Source: Nitrospira sp. (lineage in GTDB: Bacteria; Nitrospirota; Nitrospiria; Nitrospirales; Nitrospiraceae). Taken from it: a stretch of 64,000 bases of DNA. The position numbers and the translations under genes were made by a program. Below, piece by piece: positions 8,116-15,912 of the stretch. Position 1 is the stretch's first letter; every line of letters starts with the position of its first letter. The notes beneath the pieces are model-generated. The model was not told the DNA's origin. It saw only the letters and a list, made by a program, of their open reading frames with translations, and did not search any database. Where the stretch lies: NCBI GenBank assembly GCA_023248215.1, contig JAHFEW010000005.1:1-64000 (forward strand), in the 5' to 3' direction.

Positions 8116-8769
8116 ATGTGGTTGCCAAGTAAAAATAAGTCGCTCCCGACTCTGTTTCTCGGAATTTCGTTGGGCGTTCTGTTGCTGGGAGGCTGTGCCC
8201 GGTTGCCCTATACCAAGACGGTGGTGCACGAAGACCAACGAGTGGCGGTGATGCTCCAGCAGGAGGTCGCACCGGCTGGATATACGCATCCGGTTCAGAT
8301 CGCCCCGCAACACATCGCAGCCATTCTCAATGGATTTTCTCTGCGGGAACAGCAGCGCCTGCCGCTTCGGTGGTTTGCCGAAGAAACTCCGCCCAATAAG
8401 ATCTTCCGCGAAGACGAATTAGAGGTGCTGGCCCCGCAGCTTGCCGTTGCGCTGCAGAAGGCAGGACCTGAAGAGCGAGTCTATTTCGAGGTCTTTGCAC
8501 CGGGCATGAATCCTCGGTATCGCCGCGACGTGACCGGCGGCTGGATTGCCGTCCGCGAGCAGTATCTGCATGTCACAATGGACTACTTTCATACGCAACA
8601 GCCTGTCAAAAAATCTGACGCATACGACTACAACTATCCAACCCCCTGGACCCCTCCCAACACCTATCTGCTCTACTTCGAGCCGGGCCGCTTCTATCTC
8701 ACCGATCCCAAGACGAGTACACGCGCAGTGGATTACCGGGAATTTCTCAAAACGACCCCGTCACCGTAA
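8116..8769 (+). CDS. Uncharacterised lipoprotein, porin/ModA-linked family (copy 2)
   Basis: A 217-residue protein. The ATG at 8116 is preceded by GGAGGG; GTG codons at 8110 and 8113 are in frame but too close to that site. The signal peptide ends in the lipobox VLLLGGC. It is paralogous to the protein at 2593-3327, with the shared elements FREDELEVLAPQLAVAL, ERVYFEV and TGGWIAVREQYL. Function is unknown. It lies between modA copy 2 and the second porin, mirroring the left cassette. This supports a conserved functional unit of porin, binding protein and lipoprotein. Confidence 0.7.
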   Translation: MWLPSKNKSLPTLFLGISLGVLLLGGCARLPYTKTVVHEDQRVAVMLQQEVAPAGYTHPVQIAPQHIAAILNGFSLREQQRLPLRWFAEETPPNKIFREDELEVLAPQLAVALQKAGPEERVYFEVFAPGMNPRYRRDVTGGWIAVREQYLHVTMDYFHTQQPVKKSDAYDYNYPTPWTPPNTYLLYFEPGRFYLTDPKTSTRAVDYREFLKTTPSP

Positions 8770-8855
8770 AACGCCGGCTCTGTTTCATTCCATCTGAACC
8801 GTATTCAAATCATCACGTCATACTTTGGGCGAGAGCGTCAGCGGAGGACCTTGAG

Positions 8856-10631
8856 ATGCACAGGATAGTGTCGCGGGTGTCATATCTCATTCGAAATTTT
8901 TCTTGCTGCGGGATACAGGCTGTGGGCCTTAGCCTCGTCTTGTTCTGTCTTGGTCTGTTCAATGCAGCGGAGGCGGTGTCGGCTGAATCCGGACGGCTGG
9001 TAGAGAAAGACGGAAAGTATGTGTTTGTGGAGAGCATGGATCCGGCGACCAAGTTGCTATTGGAACGGGCGGTCAAGCAGGGGGTGATTACATCGGAGGA
9101 GTATGCGGCGGTCATCAAAGAGTCGCAGGAACGTACGTACCTGCTTCAGCCGAGCTTTCGAGCTTGGTATGACCGCGGGTTCAATTTTTCCATGAACGAC
9201 AACGCCTTCTTTCTTAAGATCCGCGCCAGGTTTTCGACACGCTTTACGCAACGGTATCGAAATGACGCCTATCGTGACTCGGGAGACTCCAAGAATTTTC
9301 CGGAGCTGCTGGGAGTCTTCGGGGACTACCGGGCCAGCCGATCAATTGATCAGTCCTCCACCTTCAATTTGAGAACCGCGCGCCTCTATTTTATGGGGCA
9401 TCTGTTCAATCCGGATTTCAAATACTACATTCAATTGGCGGGAGAGACGTCAGAAAATGCGCAGGCGCCCGGTGCCCTCTCCGTCTTTGACATGAATGTG
9501 ACGAGTACTCATACCCCGTGGTTAAATGTGCAATTGGGCCAGTATAAAGTCTACTTTAACCGGTCCCAGATCAATTCGACCGCCGCCATGCAGTTTGCAA
9601 GCCGTGCTCTCGTTATGGATGCCTTTACGGCGAATGGGCTCAACCGCCGTGATGTCGGAGTTACGATCATGAACGATGAAGAGGTGTACCCCGTGAATTA
9701 CTATTTCGGGGTGTTCAACGGCGCGGGCCCTTTGGTGAACCGATTTGCGCAATTTACCAGTGAAGAGCCGACCTCCGACTGTCCCGGCGGACAGACGGGC
9801 GGAAATCCATTTCCCTCACCAGCATCGTGTCCAGTGAATCAGCGTAACCTCAATGCCAACTTACGGACGAACGTCAATCAACTGATGTACGTGGCAAGAT
9901 TGCAGGCCAATATCCTGGGGCGGTCCGGATATGGCGAAGGGGATTTGGCCTATTCGGAGACTCCGCAAATGGCAGTGGGGGGAGGGTATGCCTACAACCC
10001 AGCCATCGACACCAGTACCGATAACGCCTTTGTCGGCATCGACCTTGCCAACCTGAGCGTGCGTCGTGCTTTGGCCCAATATGGGAACGGCCGGATGCTG
10101 GGCCAAGGCGTCGTTGACTTCTCGACCTGGACGCTGGATTACGCCTTCAAATATCGCGGGTTCTCACTGCAAGCCGAATATTCGTTCAGAAATGTCACCC
10201 GCCACAACAAGGGGTTGCCCTGCATGGTAACGAACGGCGTCGGCGGACCTTGCACGACCACCGCTCCCCAGCAATTCGGCAATTCGACCGGCTGGTATGT
10301 GCAGTCCGGCTACTATCTGATCCCGAGAAAAGTGGAAGTCGCCGCACGGTACGCCTGGTGGGATCCGGATACGCGATCGGGCGGCGATCTGATCAAGGAG
10401 GTCGATCTTTCCTTGAACTGGTTTCTGAGCGGCACCTATGACCATCAGATCATGCTGACCTATTCCAACGTCGCGATGGGACAGGGCGGTTTCGCCATCG
10501 GGCGGAGCGCACCGCTGCCGGCCACGGGAGCCTGCCCGGCTGGTTGTCCATCCGGATCCGTTCCATTGGATTCACTGGCGGGTACGCTGATCGAAAATGC
10601 CGTCCGAATTCAATATCAAATCTTTTTCTGA
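8856..10631 (+). CDS. OprP/OprO-like outer-membrane porin (copy 2)
   Basis: A 591-residue protein with a long signal region (cleavage probably near A-V-S-A-E). It carries the same N-terminal module as the other porin (G-R-L-V-E-K-D-G, then GVITSEEYAAVIK), a long beta-barrel, and a terminal YQIFF. Two cysteine pairs occur in predicted surface loops near residues 309-329 and 455-466, absent from copy 1. They may stabilise loops by disulfides. It ends 12 bp before modA copy 3. The inferred role is outer-membrane passage of molybdate or a related anion. The ATG at 8856 follows GCGGAGGACCTTGAG. Confidence 0.8.
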   Translation: MHRIVSRVSYLIRNFSCCGIQAVGLSLVLFCLGLFNAAEAVSAESGRLVEKDGKYVFVESMDPATKLLLERAVKQGVITSEEYAAVIKESQERTYLLQPSFRAWYDRGFNFSMNDNAFFLKIRARFSTRFTQRYRNDAYRDSGDSKNFPELLGVFGDYRASRSIDQSSTFNLRTARLYFMGHLFNPDFKYYIQLAGETSENAQAPGALSVFDMNVTSTHTPWLNVQLGQYKVYFNRSQINSTAAMQFASRALVMDAFTANGLNRRDVGVTIMNDEEVYPVNYYFGVFNGAGPLVNRFAQFTSEEPTSDCPGGQTGGNPFPSPASCPVNQRNLNANLRTNVNQLMYVARLQANILGRSGYGEGDLAYSETPQMAVGGGYAYNPAIDTSTDNAFVGIDLANLSVRRALAQYGNGRMLGQGVVDFSTWTLDYAFKYRGFSLQAEYSFRNVTRHNKGLPCMVTNGVGGPCTTTAPQQFGNSTGWYVQSGYYLIPRKVEVAARYAWWDPDTRSGGDLIKEVDLSLNWFLSGTYDHQIMLTYSNVAMGQGGFAIGRSAPLPATGACPAGCPSGSVPLDSLAGTLIENAVRIQYQIFF

Positions 10632-10643
10632 GGAGTGTGGTCT

Positions 10644-11405
10644 ATGGTTCGCATGATACTCGTGTTGCTGGTAATGCTCCTGTGTCGGGTGCCATCGGCC
10701 TTCGCCGACGAGTTTGCCGTGGCGGCTGCCTCCGATCTGAATTTCGCCATCAAGGAATTGATCGGAGAGTATGAGAAGCAGACCGGCCACCACGTGAAGT
10801 TGTCGCTCGGATCGTCGGGGAATTTTTATGCGCAACTCCAGCAAGGAGCGCCGTTTGACCTCTACTTTTCGGCAGACATCGGCTACCCAAGAAAGTTAGA
10901 AGAAGGGGGGCTCACCGTGCCGGGGTCGTTGTATCGGTATGCGGTGGGACGAATCGTTCTCTGGGCGCCGAAGAGTTCACCGCTCGATGTGTCGAAGGGT
11001 CTCACGATTCTTCGCGAGGCGACGGTGAAGAAAATTGCTATTGCCAATCCCAAGCATGCACCCTATGGTCGTGCGGCGGTGGCGGCGATGGAGCATGGGC
11101 AGGTCTATGCCGACGTCAAGGACAGACTGGTGCTCGGGGAGAACATTTCCCAAGCGGCGCAGTTCATCGAGTCCGGCGCCTGCGATGTCGGCATCATTGC
11201 CCTGTCCCTGGCGCTGGCTCCGGCGATGAAGAGCGCCGGCTCATACTGGCAGATTCCGGCTGAAGCCCATCCTCCCTTGGAACAGGGGGCGGTCATTTTG
11301 AAGCAGTCCAAGAATCAGGACGCCGCCAGGCAATTTCTCAATTTCATGCGAGGCCCTCAAGGACAGGAGATCATGACTCGTTATGGATTCACCTTGCCGA
11401 ATTAG
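10644..11405 (+). CDS. modA: Molybdate-binding periplasmic protein (ModA, copy 3)
   Basis: A 253-residue protein. The ATG at 10644 follows AGGAG at eight bases; a GTG at 10635 overlaps that site and is unlikely to be used. A signal peptide ends at FADE. The mature protein starts FAVAAASDLNFAIKEL. It then shows SLGSSGNFYAQLQQGAPFDL, which is the canonical ModA binding-site layout, and NPKHAPYGRAA. It is the most classical ModA of the three and lies just upstream of mop, modB and modC. It is therefore the best candidate for the cognate binding protein of that permease. Confidence 0.88.
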   Translation: MVRMILVLLVMLLCRVPSAFADEFAVAAASDLNFAIKELIGEYEKQTGHHVKLSLGSSGNFYAQLQQGAPFDLYFSADIGYPRKLEEGGLTVPGSLYRYAVGRIVLWAPKSSPLDVSKGLTILREATVKKIAIANPKHAPYGRAAVAAMEHGQVYADVKDRLVLGENISQAAQFIESGACDVGIIALSLALAPAMKSAGSYWQIPAEAHPPLEQGAVILKQSKNQDAARQFLNFMRGPQGQEIMTRYGFTLPN

Positions 11406-11745
11406 TCACTGGATGCCCGCTCTCTACGTCGTAGCGGCTTTGATGATCGTCGGTTGTTCCGAGGCCGTCATGTTGACCCATGAAACGGACCGCGGCGGGG
11501 TGGTGACCTATTTATTCAAAGAAGATCGGGGTGGTCCGATGGGATCGCCGCATCGACGGGAGGCGCTGAAGGTCATGTCGAGCAAATGTCCGTCCGGCTA
11601 CAGCGTTCTCAAAGACGGCGAGGTGCAAGGTTATAGCAGCATGTCCAGCGTCGAGGGAGCTGAAGGAGAGGTGAGTGGGCGGCGGTGGGGGATCCAGTTC
11701 GAATGTAAGACCGGTGGAAACGACAGGAGTAGAGCCGGAAAATAG
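11383..11745 (+). CDS. Small lipoprotein of unknown function
   Basis: A 120-residue protein. The start at 11383 overlaps the end of modA copy 3 by 23 bases and gives a basic n-region (MDSPCRISHW), a hydrophobic stretch and the lipobox MIVGC. The ATG at 11413 is an alternative. The mature part is short, with two cysteines (KCPSGYSVL and QFECK) that could pair. This resembles small envelope proteins that carry a single disulfide. I do not recognise the family. Position between modA and mop suggests co-expression with molybdate uptake. Confidence 0.55.
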   Translation: MDSPCRISHWMPALYVVAALMIVGCSEAVMLTHETDRGGVVTYLFKEDRGGPMGSPHRREALKVMSSKCPSGYSVLKDGEVQGYSSMSSVEGAEGEVSGRRWGIQFECKTGGNDRSRAGK

Positions 11746-11788
11746 AGTCCGTGATGAAAAACCTTATGGTCAAGTGCTTCGGTAACAC

Positions 11789-11808
11789 CGGCTGAAATTC
11801 ATCAGCCG
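11789..11808 (+). other. Seven-base-pair hairpin upstream of the molbindin gene
   Basis: CGGCTGA (11789-11795) and TCAGCCG (11802-11808) are perfect complements around a six-base loop, AATTCA. The hairpin ends 11 bases before AGGAGG of the mop gene. No T-tract follows, so it is more likely an mRNA processing or stability element than a terminator. Confidence 0.4.
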
Positions 11809-11828
11809 TAACAGAATAGGAGGATACC

Positions 11829-12032
11829 GTGAAACTCAGCGCGAGAAATCAGTTTCAAGGCCAGGTCGTCCGCATCACCGAAGGCCAAGCGATGGCGGAA
11901 GTCGTTGTGAAGGTGGGCAACTTAGAATTCGTATCGGCTATCACCGAAGGATCTGTCAAAAACATGGGAATCAAGACCGGCGATGCAGTGACCGTTGCGG
12001 TGAAGGCGACCGACGTGATCGTCGGGAAATAA
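11829..12032 (+). CDS. mop: Molbindin, single TOBE/Mop domain protein
   Basis: A 67-residue protein starting at a GTG with AGGAGG just upstream. It is one Mop/TOBE domain with the classical features LSARNQFQGQVV, EVVVKVGNLEFVSAIT and GIKTGDAVTVAVKATDVIV. Such proteins oligomerise and bind molybdate or tungstate between subunits, acting as a cytoplasmic store or buffer. Placement directly before modB and modC fits this. Length is typical for the family (about 68-70 residues). Confidence 0.9.
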   Translation: MKLSARNQFQGQVVRITEGQAMAEVVVKVGNLEFVSAITEGSVKNMGIKTGDAVTVAVKATDVIVGK

Positions 12033-12080
12033 TCAGGCGTCAGGGGTCTCGGGGAGGCGCTCCTACCGGCAGGAGGCTTT

Positions 12081-12110
12081 GTGCCGTCCAACCGTACGCA
12101 TACAAGATGA
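12081..12110 (+). promoter_or_regulatory. Nine-codon leader ORF coupled to modB
   Basis: A GTG at 12081 lies four bases after AGGAGG (12071-12076). It opens nine codons that stop at TGA 12108-12110, overlapping the modB start codons (12107 and 12110). modB itself has no Shine-Dalgarno site. The layout suggests ribosomes reach modB by re-initiation after reading this leader. It is an inference from spacing only. Confidence 0.35.
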
Positions 12111-12784
12111 TGAACTGGATTGCGATTTGGGTTACCTTCAAACTGGCGGGTCTTACGGCGCTGGTCCTCTTAGTCGTCGGGCTGCCGATCGCCTACTGGG
12201 TGAGTTTTTCCAGGTGGCGCTGGAAGTTTCTCATTGAGTCAGTGGTGGCACTTCCGTTAGTGCTGCCACCGACCGTGCTCGGCTTTTACATTCTCGTGGC
12301 GATCGGTCCCCATAGTCCGTTCGGTCGATTTTATAGCGAGCTCATCGGGCACCCGCTTCCCTTTACCTTCGAAGGCTTGCTCTTAGCCTCCATTCTCTAC
12401 AGCTTGCCTTTCGCGGTGCAGCCGTTTGCCGCTGCGTTCGAACAGGTTGATAGACGGTTGATTGAGGCCTCATGGACGCTGGGCGTGTCCAAGCTCAGCA
12501 CATTTTTCAAGCTCATCGTGCCATTGTCCAAGGCCGGTTTAGTGACCGGCGCGGTGCTGAGTTTCGCCCATACGATGGGGGAGTTCGGGGTGGTGTTGAT
12601 GGTCGGTGGGAATATCGAAGGTTCGACGCGCACGGTGTCGATCGACATCTACGATGAAGTCCAGGCGCTGAACTATGCCGGCGCTGCCAAGACTGCTCTG
12701 TTTCTTCTGGTTGTCTCCTACCTGGTACTGCTCGCCGTGTATGCAGTCAATCGTAACGTCTGGGCAGCATGGCCGCAGAAATAG
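12107..12784 (+). CDS. modB: Molybdate ABC transporter permease
   Basis: A 225-residue integral membrane protein with five or so hydrophobic helices. It has the conserved cytoplasmic EAA-type loop (LIEASWTLGVSKLSTFFKLIVPL) that docks on the ATPase, as in ModB/CysT permeases. The family motif ALPLVLPPTVLGFYIL lies near residues 45-60. Length matches ModB (about 220-230). The 3' end overlaps modC by 16 bases. Start is 12107 or 12110; both follow the leader ORF rather than a ribosome-binding site. It forms the membrane channel with ModC. Confidence 0.9.
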   Translation: MMNWIAIWVTFKLAGLTALVLLVVGLPIAYWVSFSRWRWKFLIESVVALPLVLPPTVLGFYILVAIGPHSPFGRFYSELIGHPLPFTFEGLLLASILYSLPFAVQPFAAAFEQVDRRLIEASWTLGVSKLSTFFKLIVPLSKAGLVTGAVLSFAHTMGEFGVVLMVGGNIEGSTRTVSIDIYDEVQALNYAGAAKTALFLLVVSYLVLLAVYAVNRNVWAAWPQK

Positions 12785-13863
12785 ACATCAATATCGTCAA
12801 GACGTTTCCCAGCCGCGCGACGATTCGAGCTCGAATTCGATACCCGGTCGAGGCCTCCACGGTATTGATTTTGTTCGGCCCCTCGGGGTCCGGCAAAACG
12901 ACGATTCTTCGATCCATCGCGGGGCTGGAATGGCCGGAAGAAGGGACCATTCAGTTTGTATCGAGAGCGTGGCTGGATACCGCGTCAGGAATCAGGGTGG
13001 CTCCGCAAGATCGGCACATCGGCTATATGCCGCAAGACTATGCGCTCTTCCCCACCCATACGGTTGCGGGAAATATCGCCTATGGACTCGGCCAATTGTC
13101 TTCCCACGATCGAAGGAAGCGGGTGGACGAAGTGCTGGACCTGTTTCAATTGCGTGGCCTGGAAGTCGCGAAGCCGCGTGAACTCTCCGGCGGACAACAA
13201 CAGCGGGTGGCGCTCGCCCGTGCGGTCGCGCCTCGACCGCTGTTACTGCTGCTGGATGAACCCTTGTCCGCCCTGGACGCGCCGACTCGTCTGCACCTGA
13301 GAGATGAACTGCGGAACCTTCTGAAACAGTTGGCGCTGCCGTCGATCATCGTGACACACGACTGGACGGAAGCGCTGACGCTGGGTGATGTGATGGCGGT
13401 CATCAGCGCAGGCAACGTGCTACAGGTGGGGACGCCGATCGAGGTGTTCAGTCGTCCGCAGAATGCGGATGTTGCTCATGTCGTCGGGGTCGAGACGGTC
13501 GTGAAGGGGCGAGTCGTTGGGTCGGCGAACGGCATGCTCCGTGTCACGGTGAACGGCATTACGTTAACGGCCGTGGAGGCTGAGTCTGCCGGACCGGAGG
13601 TCTTTGTCTGTATCAGGGCAGAGGATGTGGTGTTGGAGCGGGGGGGGACCGCCGCGAGCAGTGCGCGGAATCATCTCTCAGGAACGGTCACCACGGTCAC
13701 CGCTCTCGGGGCGTTGGCGCGGGTGAAGATCGACTGCGGATTTCCCCTCGTGGCCTTGGTGACCCGTTCGGCCGTTGAAGAATTCGGGCTCGGCCCAGGT
13801 CTTCCTGTGGTGGCCGCGATCAAGGCCGGAGCCGTCCATCTTGTATCGAGGCAAGGTGATTAG
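12769..13863 (+). CDS. modC: Molybdate ABC transporter ATPase
   Basis: A 364-residue protein with a complete ATPase domain: Walker A GPSGSGKTT, Q-loop MPQDYALFP, signature LSGGQQQR, Walker B LLLLDEPLSALD and H-loop VTHD. A C-terminal TOBE-type region (from about residue 240, GRVVGSANGMLRVTV) is split in two, as in ModC. It powers ModB for molybdate import. The start lies within modB (16-base overlap). No gene follows on this strand; the convergent traT-like gene ends 57 bp downstream. Confidence 0.9.
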   Translation: MAAEIDINIVKTFPSRATIRARIRYPVEASTVLILFGPSGSGKTTILRSIAGLEWPEEGTIQFVSRAWLDTASGIRVAPQDRHIGYMPQDYALFPTHTVAGNIAYGLGQLSSHDRRKRVDEVLDLFQLRGLEVAKPRELSGGQQQRVALARAVAPRPLLLLLDEPLSALDAPTRLHLRDELRNLLKQLALPSIIVTHDWTEALTLGDVMAVISAGNVLQVGTPIEVFSRPQNADVAHVVGVETVVKGRVVGSANGMLRVTVNGITLTAVEAESAGPEVFVCIRAEDVVLERGGTAASSARNHLSGTVTTVTALGALARVKIDCGFPLVALVTRSAVEEFGLGPGLPVVAAIKAGAVHLVSRQGD

Positions 13864-13919
13864 CGGGTGGTGAACAGAGCGATCGACTGCGCGCGCCGGT
13901 TCATACCAGTGCCTGTCGG

Positions 13920-14675
13920 CTAAAACGCGCCGGTGATGCTGGCGCCGAACTTATCCCGCACGATGGGCGTGGCTTCTTCGATATTCAGATTTTTTTGGAG
14001 CACATGGGCCACTGATCGCATTTTGTAGATTCGGGGTGGGCTGTTCTTGCCCTGTTCGGTAACCAGGACGTCGGCGACGCAGAGATAGGTGATGCCCTCG
14101 CTCTGTTGCGGCTGTGCCATTCCAGGATAGCCGCCTCTGCCGCTCATCGCCATCCGCATCATGGCATTGATGTCCGGCATCGCGCTGTCCCCCATCGCCA
14201 TTCCGCGCAGCGCTTGCGCATTCATTCCACCGGTTCCCATTCCAGAGAACATTCCGCCCATGGCATCCATATCGAGTCCGCCTGCGTTGGCGAGTGGCGT
14301 TCCTCCACTGCCGATGCCCGCGCCGAATCCGCCCTTGGCGACCGTCTCCGGTTTCACCCCATCGCCCGCCTTGTGACAGTACACCACCTGAGTCTGCAGC
14401 CAGTAAGTGGCTTCTAATGGGTCCTTGACCACCTGGTACCCCTTCGCACCCAGTCTGGTCGGAATATCTGAAGGGGTTGCGCCCTGGTTTTCAGAGGTGT
14501 TGCGGATTTGCACATAAATGGTGCGTGCGGCACTGGGCGGCAGGAGGATGGATGTGTCGTTGACCAACCCCGAGCGCAACACGTTGCTGCAACCGGTGAC
14601 CAAGAACAGGCCGACAAGCAAGCATCTCGTTGCGCCATTGCATAGGTTCGGGTTCATTCGGTTGTTCATCGACAT
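13920..14675 (-). CDS. TraT-like outer-membrane lipoprotein (copy B)
   Basis: A 251-residue protein with a lipobox (LFLVTGC) and TraT-family signatures: AARTIYVQIRNTSENQ, GYQVVKDPLEATYWLQTQVVY, a Gly/Met-rich centre, YLCVADVLVTEQ, and NIEEATPIVRDKFGASI. TraT proteins form an outer-membrane lipoprotein linked to serum resistance or surface exclusion on plasmids; the role in chromosomal environmental bacteria is unknown. The centre is unusually rich in Met and Gly (AMGGMFSGMGTGGMNAQ), with about 15 methionines. It follows its paralogue after five bases, so the pair is probably co-transcribed. Nearby ATGs at 14669 and 14657 are also possible starts. Confidence 0.75.
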   Translation of the reverse strand: MSMNNRMNPNLCNGATRCLLVGLFLVTGCSNVLRSGLVNDTSILLPPSAARTIYVQIRNTSENQGATPSDIPTRLGAKGYQVVKDPLEATYWLQTQVVYCHKAGDGVKPETVAKGGFGAGIGSGGTPLANAGGLDMDAMGGMFSGMGTGGMNAQALRGMAMGDSAMPDINAMMRMAMSGRGGYPGMAQPQQSEGITYLCVADVLVTEQGKNSPPRIYKMRSVAHVLQKNLNIEEATPIVRDKFGASITGAF

Positions 14676-14680
14676 AGAGG

Positions 14681-15400
14681 TCAGAAGTGTCCCGCCACCG
14701 CTGCACTGAGTCGCTGCTGCACCAACGGCGTGGCTTCCTGTTCATCGAGTTTCTTCTGGTGCACGCTGGCCGCTAGTCTGGTTTGATAGACACCGGAAGG
14801 GGGCGGCGTGCCGGGCTGTGAAATGGGAAGAATCCCACCCGTTTTCCCAAGCTCCGTAATTTGGAGATCCGCCACGCAGGCGTAATTGATGTTCTCGTTG
14901 GCGTTGGGCCTCGACGGTCCGCCGAACATATTGCCCACGGCGTTCCCGATTCCCTCTGCGGCGTTCAGGCCCATGCTCGCGGCGCCACCGACAAGCGCGC
15001 CCTGCGGACCAGCCATGCCGGCCATCCCCGCTACCCCATGTAGCCCCGACATGATGGAACTGCCGATTCCTGATCCATAGCCGCCGGCGACCATGTCTTC
15101 AACGGGCAATTCCACCTTGGTTTGATTGCAATAGACGATGTTCGTCAGCACCACGTAGGCTGCCGCCTGGGGGTCCTGCACGACCTGGTAGCCTTTTGCG
15201 CCCAGCCGCGATCCCAGGTCGTTCAACGACATGGCTTGATTGTCGGAAGAGTTGCGATTCTGGAGAAAGACCGTTCGTGCCGTCGAGGGCGCCAGCATGA
15301 CGCTGTTGCTGGCAAGCAAATCGGTATCCCGGACGTTGGCCGCACATCCAGTCAACAGGAGGATCGCTGCCAGAAACCCGCGGAAGGAGCCTGCAGCCAT
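14681..15400 (-). CDS. TraT-like outer-membrane lipoprotein (copy A)
   Basis: A protein of 239 residues from the ATG at 15400 (MAAGSFRGFLAAILLLTGC, a clean lipoprotein signal). The frame extends to 15487 but the added residues do not look like a signal peptide. Family features match copy B: STARTVFLQNRNSSDNQ, LGSRLGAKGYQVVQDPQAA, YACVADLQITELG and DEQEATPLVQQRLSAAV. The centre is Gly/Ala-rich, as in classical TraT, rather than Met-rich as in copy B. The two genes look like a tandem duplication that has diverged. Confidence 0.75.
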   Translation of the reverse strand: MAAGSFRGFLAAILLLTGCAANVRDTDLLASNSVMLAPSTARTVFLQNRNSSDNQAMSLNDLGSRLGAKGYQVVQDPQAAAYVVLTNIVYCNQTKVELPVEDMVAGGYGSGIGSSIMSGLHGVAGMAGMAGPQGALVGGAASMGLNAAEGIGNAVGNMFGGPSRPNANENINYACVADLQITELGKTGGILPISQPGTPPPSGVYQTRLAASVHQKKLDEQEATPLVQQRLSAAVAGHF

Positions 15401-15876
15401 CTGTGCTTTCTTGGGAAGTGCGAGGTTGCCTGTGCGACAGAGAATCGCGGCGCATTCTAGGTGAATGTCGCGCGTGTTTGCAATCAAGAAGATGATGAGT
15501 CCTCGAAAAAAAACCTCTCCCCAAATTCTGTGGATATCCCTGTTGATAGTGCCCCTAGTGAGCGCAAACGGTCCCGCTAATTCACGTCGCTTACCATGTT
15601 GCCTATTTTTTAAGCATAGAGAACCGACTTGGCACTACCACAATATATAGTAGATGACGTAAGCACTGTATGTATTAGCATCCAGTTTTCCGGCGATGTC
15701 GAAGTTTCGTGGACTCAGCCTGTGGATACGTTCTTTATTTGTTCGGATCCCAAACATCTCTCTTGACTTATGCACAGAAGGTCTCCGTCCATGGTGATGC
15801 TCGTGGCGATGCTGCCCACAAAAACCGCTTCAGGAGAGGCCATCAGAATAGTCAAGATGTAAGACACGACGGGGGG
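15401..15876. other. Intergenic region between traT-like pair and S24 regulator
   Basis: About 475 bp with no convincing gene. Short frames here have no ribosome-binding site and no recognisable motifs. The stretch 15600-15690 is AT-rich and probably carries the promoter of the leftward traT-like pair. Confidence 0.5.
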
Positions 15877-15912
15877 TTGACAGAGGTCGGTGAGTATGTA
15901 ACCATTGGTTAC
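15877..15912 (+). promoter_or_regulatory. Promoter and palindromic operator of the S24 regulator
   Basis: TTGACA (15877-15882) is followed after 16 bp by TAACCA (15899-15904), a plausible -35/-10 pair. A perfect 15-bp palindrome, GTAACCA-T-TGGTTAC (15898-15912), covers the -10 and ends at the base before the ATG at 15913. Transcription would start at or next to that ATG, so the mRNA may be leaderless, and a bound repressor would block the -10. Confidence 0.65.

Noticed and set aside
11746..11828. Possible molybdenum-cofactor riboswitch before the molbindin gene
   Set aside because: Only a single seven-pair hairpin is present in 83 bp. The multi-helix layout of the Moco RNA motif is not visible.
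13864..13919. Bidirectional terminator between modC and the traT-like gene
   Set aside because: The GC-rich segments pair only in short pieces and no T-runs follow; the support is too weak.
15540..15700. A possible -24/-12 promoter near TTGGCACTACCAC
   Set aside because: The GC of the -12 element is missing at the required 10-bp spacing after GG.
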